This document shows positions 7,541 to 12,054 of a stretch of 12,054 nt of DNA, one piece after another. The stretch is from CAZFNQ01 sp964652125. Lineage in GTDB: Bacteria > Patescibacteriota > Saccharimonadia > Saccharimonadales > JANWIN01. The position numbers and the translations under genes were made by a program. The stretch covers positions 1-12,054 of the forward strand of contig CAZZAE010000032.1 of the NCBI GenBank assembly GCA_964652125.1, given 5' to 3'. The notes beneath the pieces are model-generated. The model was not told the DNA's origin, searched no databases, and saw only the letters and a list, made by a program, of their open reading frames with translations. The first letter of the stretch is position 1; each line of letters opens with the position of its first letter.

Positions 7541-7951
7541 ATGGAAGAACCAGCGACAGAACGAAACAAACCAGCCAAAAGACAACCAACAAAGCTAAGC
7601 GGGAAGCAAATAGCCATCTTCTGGTTAATAATCCTCGCCATCATTGGCTTCTTCATCGTCAAGGCTGTAGTCAGCCCCAAAGCTAAGTATCAAGTATCCG
7701 ACACCCAAGTTACATTTATTAGCGATACGACAGTCAGTGTCAGCTTTAAAGTAAAGAATATCGGTAAGTCCGCAGGAACACCGATATGCAACATTAACGC
7801 GCATAGCCCCGACAGCACGTATTACGGTGGAGATATGCCCACGCTAGACAAGAAACTCCAACCAGGCGAAACAACTACGACTGCAGGGCCGATTACCGTC
7901 AATAAGAATGGTGCGGCCAATGTAACTACTGCTGACATCAGTTGTAGCTGA
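7541..7951 (+). CDS. Small single-pass membrane protein with exported domain
   Basis: I choose the ATG at 7541 (136 aa) because GGGAG lies five bases upstream. An in-frame ATG at 7520 lacks a ribosome site and overlaps the likely transcription start. The N-terminus (residues 1-23) is basic and proline-rich and should stay in the cytoplasm. Residues 24-44 (IAIFWLIILAIIGFFIVKAVV) form one transmembrane helix. The rest, about 90 residues, is rich in Thr, Ser and Val with alternating beta-strand character (VTFISDTTVSVSFKVKNIG), like small Ig-like or FxLYD-type surface domains. Two cysteines, in PICNIN and DISCS, could form a disulfide. The function is unknown. Its position in the element and divergence from the repressor suggest a surface or exclusion-type role, but this is inference only. 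Confidence 0.75.
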   Translation: MEEPATERNKPAKRQPTKLSGKQIAIFWLIILAIIGFFIVKAVVSPKAKYQVSDTQVTFISDTTVSVSFKVKNIGKSAGTPICNINAHSPDSTYYGGDMPTLDKKLQPGETTTTAGPITVNKNGAANVTTADISCS

Positions 7952-8160
7952 TCTGTTAGCAATTACTTGATTGCCGTATTATTTGCTACACCGACCTCAT
8001 CGGTCAAACCGCTAATGACAACTTGATTTATCCATAATCTTGAGCATTTTACTTCGGTCAAAAATCAAGAAATCAAGCCTATAAATTCTATTGGCAATTA
8101 TTGCAAACCGGTTGTAGTTAGGTTACATTGGGAGCATTACAAGAACGTCAACACTAAATA
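7952..8160. repeat. Repeat-rich AT-rich region, candidate origin or operator array
   Basis: No gene is present. The 7-mer CTTGATT occurs at 7966-7972 and 8022-8028, and its complement AATCAAG occurs at 8063-8069 and 8071-8077. The 9-mer TCGGTCAAA occurs at 8000-8008 and 8054-8062. Together they make two units, ACTTGATT followed by TCGGTCAAA after 35 and 33 bases, repeating at about 55 bases. TTATCCATA (8028-8036) differs by one base from the DnaA box TTATCCACA. GCAATTA occurs at 7959-7965 and 8094-8100, and AACCGGTT (8106-8113) is a palindrome. Small hairpins are possible at 7959-7974 and 7990-8004. The location ahead of a primase gene suggests a replication origin of the excised element, or operators for the following operon. 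Confidence 0.5.
8101..8128 (+). promoter_or_regulatory. Weak candidate promoter of the primase operon
   Basis: TTGCAA (8101-8106) and TTACAT (8123-8128) are 16 bases apart. The palindrome AACCGGTT (8106-8113) lies in the spacer and could be an operator. If this promoter is used, the message has a leader of about 210 bases before the primase ATG, which would include the structured region at 8170-8325. Confidence 0.3.
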
Positions 8161-8169
8161 TGGGGCGAG

Positions 8170-8344
8170 GGAGCGGCTCCAACCACTAGCGATCTAGCCT
8201 AGTCTTACAAAAAATCAGGTTCAGGTAGTAACCGTTACTTTAGTTAATTGTGACGACGGTTCTTCCGATATTCGGACTACCCAAGAACCGTTATTAGAGC
8301 TAATTAAAGCCCCACCCCGAAGGGTATAAGGAGGTGTATTTACT
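8170..8344 (+). promoter_or_regulatory. Structured 5' leader with two exclusive RNA folds
   Basis: Fold A is a compact three-way junction: GGTAGT (8224-8229) with ACTACC (8276-8281), AACCGT (8230-8235) with ACGGTT (8256-8261), and CCGA (8265-8268) with TCGG (8272-8275). Fold B pairs ACGGTTCTT (8256-8264) with AAGAACCGT (8283-8291). Both folds need 8256-8261, so they exclude each other. The competing strand AACCGTTA is present twice, at 8230-8237 and 8286-8293. Smaller hairpins are GGAGC/GCTCC (8170-8180), ACTAG/CTAGT (8185-8203) and ACCC/GGGT with a CGAA loop (8314-8325). The last ends just before a full-length Shine-Dalgarno, TAAGGAGGTG (8327-8336), eight bases from the ATG. This could control translation or termination. 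No known riboswitch consensus was recognised. Confidence 0.5.
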
Positions 8345-8935
8345 ATGGCCAAAAATCAGGTTGAAGTAACTGAATACGAAGTAAAAACCAAGCGACTTTG
8401 TGACGCAGAGGTGCTGGACGCTTTCCCCGAAGCCAAACATATTATCCCCCGCAAGCTAAAGGAATATAAACAGCGACGGGCTGAGATAGTTGCCGACATT
8501 AAGGCACGACTCAAGGCCATAAACGAAGCCACAGATGATGATTTCTCGCGTTGGTTCTGTCGTAAATGGCTAATGCTGAACGAGGGCGAGGAGCTGATGG
8601 ATACCGATCAGCATATTGCCCGCTTGAGCCGACAGCTACGTCTTATTAAGGGAATACCCAGTAAGTCAGTCCTGAACGAGAGCTTAATTCAAGCCGCCCG
8701 AGATGTCCCCATCGAAGCATTCGTTAACCAGCCACTACGGAATAGTGGTTCCAATTTAACTTCGCTCTGTCCGTTCCACGAGGAACGTACCCCATCATTT
8801 CATATTTATCGTCGTCAGAATCGTGGTTGGTGCTTTGGCTGTAATCGGGGTGGCGACGCAATCAACATAACTATGCTAATGCACGACCTAGGGTTTAAGG
8901 AAGCTGTGCTGTTATTGACGGGAGGTCAACGATGA
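8345..8935 (+). CDS. CHC2 zinc-finger primase-like protein without a TOPRIM domain
   Basis: This 196-aa protein has an N-terminal charged helical region (residues 1-110, with basic helices around 38-60) and a C-terminal DnaG-type zinc-binding domain. The ligands are C142 and H145 in LCPFHEERTPSF and C163 and C166 in WCFGCNRGGDAI. The pattern C-x2-H, a beta-hairpin and C-x2-C, followed by a helix ending GFKEAVLLL, is diagnostic. DnaG proteins are about 600 aa with a catalytic TOPRIM domain after the finger. That part is absent here and the next gene does not supply it, so this protein probably recognises DNA for priming or initiation and relies on another polymerase. It has a very strong ribosome site and is the first gene of the operon. 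Its stop overlaps the next ATG as ATGA. Confidence 0.85.
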   Translation: MAKNQVEVTEYEVKTKRLCDAEVLDAFPEAKHIIPRKLKEYKQRRAEIVADIKARLKAINEATDDDFSRWFCRKWLMLNEGEELMDTDQHIARLSRQLRLIKGIPSKSVLNESLIQAARDVPIEAFVNQPLRNSGSNLTSLCPFHEERTPSFHIYRRQNRGWCFGCNRGGDAINITMLMHDLGFKEAVLLLTGGQR

Positions 8936-10224
8936 ATACCCACCACGAAAGCGTACTAGAGAAAAAATTCCAAGACATAGAAGCCGAAATGCCATCGCCG
9001 ACACTACACACAAAAGCGTTACCGGCTGGTGAACATCTTGCCCCTATATCCTTTTCGGAGCTAGAAGCGATTGTCAAAAAGTGGCTCTTAATTGAAGACC
9101 CCGGGCTGATTAAGATTTTAATAGCGTGTGTCCTGTGCCACCGTATGCGCGTTGAACCGGTTTGGTTGCTGATTGTGGCTGGACCTGGCGGGAGCAAAAC
9201 TGAACTGTTGCGAGCCTTGTATGACCTACAAAATGTTTACCCGTTGTCAGACCTTACTCCCCAAACTTTTATGAGCGGCTTCAAAGATACGAATGGTAGC
9301 TTACTCCACCGATTACCGCCAGAGGTAATCATCATTATGAAGGACTTTACCACCGTTCTGGAAATGAGCGCGGAAAAGCGTAGTGCTATATTGGCTCAGT
9401 TACGGGAAATATATGATGGCGAGTATGGCAAAGAGTTTGGTAATGCTGAGTCCCGAGTATGGCACGGCAAAATCGGCTTAATAGCGGGGGTTACGTCCAT
9501 TATTGATCGTCATCAGACCGTATTTCAGGTCTTGGGCGAACGATTTGTTAAGTATTGTCCTATACCGGCTGATTCAATTGAAGTCACCAAGCGAGCAATG
9601 GCCAACAGTGGCAACGAACGACAAATGCGTGATGAGATAAAATCTGCCTTCACTAACTACATCGAGGGGGTTGAAATACCAGATACGCCCGAGCCAGTAC
9701 CACCCCAGATTAAGTCAGCCATTATGCACTTGGCAATCTTCTGCGCCAAAGCCCGTAGCGGCATTATACGCGATTCCTATGGCAGTCGTGAGATTACCTT
9801 TATTCCTGAGCCAGAACACGCTACACGCCTTGTTAAACAGCTCGTGAACCTTATGTGCGCCTTAGCCCTGATTAGTGGCGAGTACTCCGACGACGACTAC
9901 GAGATTATCCACAAAATCGGCATGGATACGCTCCCAGACGTACGACGGCGCATAATCAACTATCTTTTCGCTCATGAAGGCCAGCAATCTTTGGCAGATA
10001 TCGCTGACGCTATTGGCTACCTAGCTAATACAACGCGCCGCCAACTCGAGGAAATGGTCTGTCTCAAGATTGTTCAAGCCGATTCAGCGTCGCTTGCCCA
10101 CAGTTACGAACTCTCGTCATCTGCACGAGATTTGCTTAACAACTCCCAACTACCGCCAAGCCTACCCGATTTCACCGATGATAGCCCAACCGTACCCGAA
10201 AAGTCAGATGGGGTCAGCCTATGA
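8932..10224 (+). CDS. P-loop ATPase with C-terminal winged helix, probable replication protein
   Basis: This 430-aa protein is coupled to the zinc-finger gene by ATGA, with GGAGGT at 8921-8926. VAGPGGSKTELL (82-93) is a Walker A variant, and VIIIMKDF (132-139) is the Walker B strand. LIAGVTSIID (183-192) resembles a sensor strand. LGERFVKY (201-208) offers an arginine finger (R204). This order resembles P-loop proteins encoded next to primase-like genes in phages and integrative elements. Residues about 335-400 (DVRRRIINYLFAHEG, then LADIADAIGYLANTTRRQLEEM) form a winged helix for DNA binding, followed by a Pro/Ser-rich tail. A helicase or initiator-like role in replication of the element is inferred. 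The Walker A lacks the usual GK spacing (GSKT rather than GKT/S) but keeps the lysine. Confidence 0.75.
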   Translation: MNTHHESVLEKKFQDIEAEMPSPTLHTKALPAGEHLAPISFSELEAIVKKWLLIEDPGLIKILIACVLCHRMRVEPVWLLIVAGPGGSKTELLRALYDLQNVYPLSDLTPQTFMSGFKDTNGSLLHRLPPEVIIIMKDFTTVLEMSAEKRSAILAQLREIYDGEYGKEFGNAESRVWHGKIGLIAGVTSIIDRHQTVFQVLGERFVKYCPIPADSIEVTKRAMANSGNERQMRDEIKSAFTNYIEGVEIPDTPEPVPPQIKSAIMHLAIFCAKARSGIIRDSYGSREITFIPEPEHATRLVKQLVNLMCALALISGEYSDDDYEIIHKIGMDTLPDVRRRIINYLFAHEGQQSLADIADAIGYLANTTRRQLEEMVCLKIVQADSASLAHSYELSSSARDLLNNSQLPPSLPDFTDDSPTVPEKSDGVSL

Positions 10225-10288
10225 TCCAAACCCTTACAAAAAAGCAAAAAGCTCACAACTGATGAGCGTGTAAGCAAGGAAGTTGATT

Positions 10289-10483
10289 ATGGAACCATTG
10301 CAACTAACCAAACAAGCAACCGAGGAGCTGGCAGGCCGTCCTCTTAACGACGATGAAGTAGCCGAGATGGTGTCTAGCCTAACGATGTTCGTAGAAATGC
10401 TGGCAGAGATTGACCAGACCCTTTCGAAAACCAGCACAAAGCAAAAGAATAATATATACTCATTAAAGGAGATTGTCAAATGA
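10289..10483 (+). CDS. Small acidic protein coupled to the recombinase
   Basis: An in-frame TTG at 10283 is possible, but the ATG at 10289-10291 lies six bases after AAGGAAG and gives 64 aa. The protein is acidic in its first two thirds and helical (LNDDEVAEMVSSLTMFVEML), with a basic tail (TSTKQKNNIYSLKEIVK). I recognise no family. Its TGA overlaps the recombinase ATG as ATGA, so the two are translated together. Size and position would suit a recombination directionality factor or a recombinase partner, but no motif shows this and it could equally be an unrelated small protein. Confidence 0.7.
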   Translation: MEPLQLTKQATEELAGRPLNDDEVAEMVSSLTMFVEMLAEIDQTLSKTSTKQKNNIYSLKEIVK

Positions 10484-12012
10484 ACTATTTAGTAGCCCGT
10501 GTTAGCGACGTAAATCAGCGAAAGGCTTTGCCAGCCCAGAAGAAGAAACTGCTCGACTACGGAAAGAAGGTTAAGTGGGTCGAGGGTAAAGATTACAAGT
10601 ATATCGAATATGACGAAACAGCTTTTAAGGAGAATCGTGTAAAGTTCTGGGACTTGGTTATAGAACCTCTACGCCAGGAGAAGGAAGTCGCAATTGTAGT
10701 GTTCGATAAGATTGACCGTTTCAGCCGTGACTGTGTATCTGACGAGCGTAAGGCACTTACGGATATGTTCCGCAAGGGAAAGATTGAAATGCACTTCCCC
10801 TCTGATAACCTGTACATAACAAAGGACTCACCAGCCGCTGACCTATTTCGATTGGATATTGGTGTGGCATTAGCGGGGTACTATTCCAGTGCTATCCGCG
10901 ACAATGTTAAGCGTCGCTTCGACGAGATGGTAGCAAGTGGAAAGTGGGTCGGTAAAGCCCCGATTGGTTACGAAAATTACGTTGTGAAGTACGACGATAA
11001 CGGCAAGCCGTTAGAGAAAGGCATTAAGTTCGATGAGCTTCGCATGGACTTGGTACACCAAGGATTCGTTCTACGCTCCCTTGGCTGGTCTTACGGAGCG
11101 ATTGCCAAAGAGATGAAGAAAGCAGGCTTGGCTGGCAAAGCACGAAAAAACAAAAAGGGCATAAAGGTCGTCACAAGCATAAACAAGGGTAAGTGGGAGG
11201 AGATTATCAACAATCCCTTCTACATTGGCCGTATGCGTTATATGGGCAGTGAATACCAGCATATATATCCAGTGTTAGTTGAGCCTTGGCTGTGGGACAA
11301 ATGTCAGCTGGTTAATCGCCAGCGTCGTGTACAACGCTCTAAATATCAGACAAAGCCATTTCTATTTAAGAACCTCAAGTGCGCCGTGGCTGACTGTAAT
11401 TGCACTATCACGTTTGATGGTCCGAAAGGCGTGGGAAACAATACCTATGGCAAATGCACCAACTATTATGGCAAACACGACCCCGTGTCTATTAACGAGA
11501 AGGTACTTATCGAACAAGTTAAAGATATTCTCAACCAGATAACAGTGCCGAAGAAACTTCTCCCCTCCATAGTCGCCGAGATTGAGAAAAATCACGCCGC
11601 CGAGCAGGACTACTATCGAAATCTCAAGCAAAGCCTTCAAGATGAACACGACAAGCTAGATGGCGATCTACGTAATATGTTTGAAGACCGTGAAGCATAC
11701 CGCCTTCGAATGGATATCTTCGAGAAGATGGTACAGGAAAAGACCGAGCGTCAGAAAACAATCCTACGTGAGCTAGAAGACCTCGGTGAGGGCAATAAAG
11801 GCTTCCTGATAGGTGCTAGTTACATTCTTGAACTGTGTAGCCGTGCGGTAGAGCTGTTTGAATCTGATATGGCTACGATAGAGCAAAAACGATACCTGAT
11901 TGATACGGTACTTTCGAATATGAAATTGGACGGCGAAAAACTGGAATTTACCCTGGTAGAACCGTTCGGTGCAATCGCAAAACTGTCTGAAAATCGTGAA
12001 TGGTGCGGGTGA
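10480..12012 (+). CDS. Large serine recombinase (integrase)
   Basis: This 510-aa enzyme should integrate and excise the element through a serine-DNA covalent intermediate. The N-terminal resolvase domain (1-150) has R7 and the nucleophile S9 in ARVSDVNQ, with DKIDRFSRD (76-84) carrying R80 and R83, the equivalents of the gamma-delta resolvase active-site arginines. AIRDNVKRRFDEMVASGKWVGKAPIGYE spans 138-165 and leads into the recombinase domain, with NPFYIGRMRY (245-254). C301, C306, C308 and C326 form a zinc ribbon, and residues about 365-435 look like the coiled-coil insertion of large serine integrases. AAAGGAGA (10465-10472) precedes the ATG. The last codons (TGG TGC GGG TGA) are read from the antisense of the tRNA-Gly 3' end, so the stop codon is supplied by the attachment site. 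Confidence 0.95.
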   Translation: MNYLVARVSDVNQRKALPAQKKKLLDYGKKVKWVEGKDYKYIEYDETAFKENRVKFWDLVIEPLRQEKEVAIVVFDKIDRFSRDCVSDERKALTDMFRKGKIEMHFPSDNLYITKDSPAADLFRLDIGVALAGYYSSAIRDNVKRRFDEMVASGKWVGKAPIGYENYVVKYDDNGKPLEKGIKFDELRMDLVHQGFVLRSLGWSYGAIAKEMKKAGLAGKARKNKKGIKVVTSINKGKWEEIINNPFYIGRMRYMGSEYQHIYPVLVEPWLWDKCQLVNRQRRVQRSKYQTKPFLFKNLKCAVADCNCTITFDGPKGVGNNTYGKCTNYYGKHDPVSINEKVLIEQVKDILNQITVPKKLLPSIVAEIEKNHAAEQDYYRNLKQSLQDEHDKLDGDLRNMFEDREAYRLRMDIFEKMVQEKTERQKTILRELEDLGEGNKGFLIGASYILELCSRAVELFESDMATIEQKRYLIDTVLSNMKLDGEKLEFTLVEPFGAIAKLSENREWCG

Positions 12013-12054
12013 GGGGACTCTAACCCCTGGCCTCGTCCTTGGCAAGGACGCGCT
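12001..12054 (-). tRNA. tRNA-Gly (GCC), 3' part only
   Basis: Read on the minus strand, the segment gives the end of the D-stem, an anticodon stem CGTCC/GGACG around the loop TTGCCAA (anticodon GCC), variable bases AGGCC, a T-stem AGGGG/CCCCT, the 3' acceptor strand CACCCGC, discriminator A and an encoded CCA ending at 12001. About 22 bases of the 5' end lie beyond the window edge. Two features are odd. The T-loop reads TTAGAGT, with A where C56 is nearly universal. The discriminator is A73, whereas many bacteria have U73 in tRNA-Gly. The 3' end overlaps the recombinase gene by 12 bases on the opposite strand. Confidence 0.9.
12001..12054. other. Candidate attachment site within the tRNA-Gly 3' end
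   Basis: The recombinase reading frame enters the tRNA at 12001 and stops within its acceptor strand (12010-12012), placing the element boundary at or inside the tRNA 3' part. The exact crossover core cannot be fixed without the other end of the element or an empty site. I found no convincing direct repeat of this segment in the window. Confidence 0.5.

Larger units (their letters stand above)
8345..12012 (+). mobile_element. Replication and integration module of an integrative element, right end at tRNA-Gly
   Basis: Four plus-strand genes (zinc-finger primase-like protein, P-loop ATPase, 64-aa protein, serine recombinase) form the core, the first two and last two joined by ATGA overlaps. 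The recombinase runs into the 3' end of a tRNA-Gly gene, the usual mark of an integrated element. The non-coding region at 7952-8344 belongs with it. The restriction operon and the XRE region are probably cargo. The left boundary is unknown because no second copy of the tRNA 3' end is visible in the window. Confidence 0.65.

Noticed and set aside
8161..8186. A segment loosely resembling the antisense tRNA-Gly 3' end (about 19 of 27 aligned positions), considered as a second att site.
   Set aside because: The alignment needs a gap and eight differences in total, it does not preserve the acceptor or T-stem pairing, and it lies inside the leader of the recombination operon.
8159..8188. A nine-codon frame (MGRGSGSNH) in the leader, considered as an attenuation peptide.
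   Set aside because: It has no ribosome site and no run of regulatory codons, and it coincides with a hairpin.
8895..9197. A 100-codon minus-strand frame opposite the ATPase gene.
   Set aside because: It lies within a well-supported gene with clear motifs on the other strand and shows no protein-like features.
10221..10262. A 13-codon frame overlapping the ATPase stop as ATGA (MIQTLTKKQKAHN).
   Set aside because: It is too short and has no ribosome site or conservation evidence. It is probably spacer before the 64-aa gene.
11773..12045. A 90-codon minus-strand frame beginning MPRTRPGVRVPSPAP.
   Set aside because: It is the antisense shadow of the recombinase gene, and its N-terminus is a translation of the tRNA, a common annotation artefact.

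Overview
The window is bacterial DNA of moderate GC content. It looks like an accessory (genomic island) region, integrated at or ending at a tRNA-Gly gene. No gene fixes the host phylum. The tRNA-Gly has an encoded CCA and an A73 discriminator, two genes lack a Shine-Dalgarno site, and the general gene style would fit a Patescibacteria/Saccharibacteria-type host, but that is a weak guess.

Left part (1-6714): after the 3' end of an unidentified plus-strand gene (1-108), a compact minus-strand defence operon runs right to left from a promoter near 6709-6738. It encodes a type I restriction subunit HsdR (834 aa), a fused HsdM-HsdS methyltransferase/specificity protein with two target recognition domains (826 aa), a HARE-HTH protein with a PD-(D/E)XK-like nuclease domain (about 246 aa), and a Cas4/RecB-family nuclease (about 253 aa). 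Consecutive genes overlap by one to eight bases, so the four are probably translated together and may form one extended restriction system.

Middle (6715-7951): a repeat-bearing spacer, a 70-aa helical protein with no ribosome binding site that may be leaderless, an XRE-family repressor convergent with it (the two stop codons share CTAG), and, divergent from the repressor, a small single-pass membrane protein with an exported beta-rich domain.

Right part (7952-12054): a 393-bp non-coding region carries short repeats, a DnaA-box-like site and a leader RNA that can adopt two mutually exclusive folds. It precedes a plus-strand operon: a CHC2 zinc-finger primase-like protein, a P-loop ATPase with a winged-helix tail, a 64-aa acidic protein and a large serine recombinase. 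The last four codons of the recombinase (three residues and the stop) lie antisense in the 3' end of the tRNA-Gly gene, which marks the right end of the element. This is the replication/integration module. The restriction operon is its likely cargo, although the left attachment site is not visible and the extent of the element is therefore inferred.
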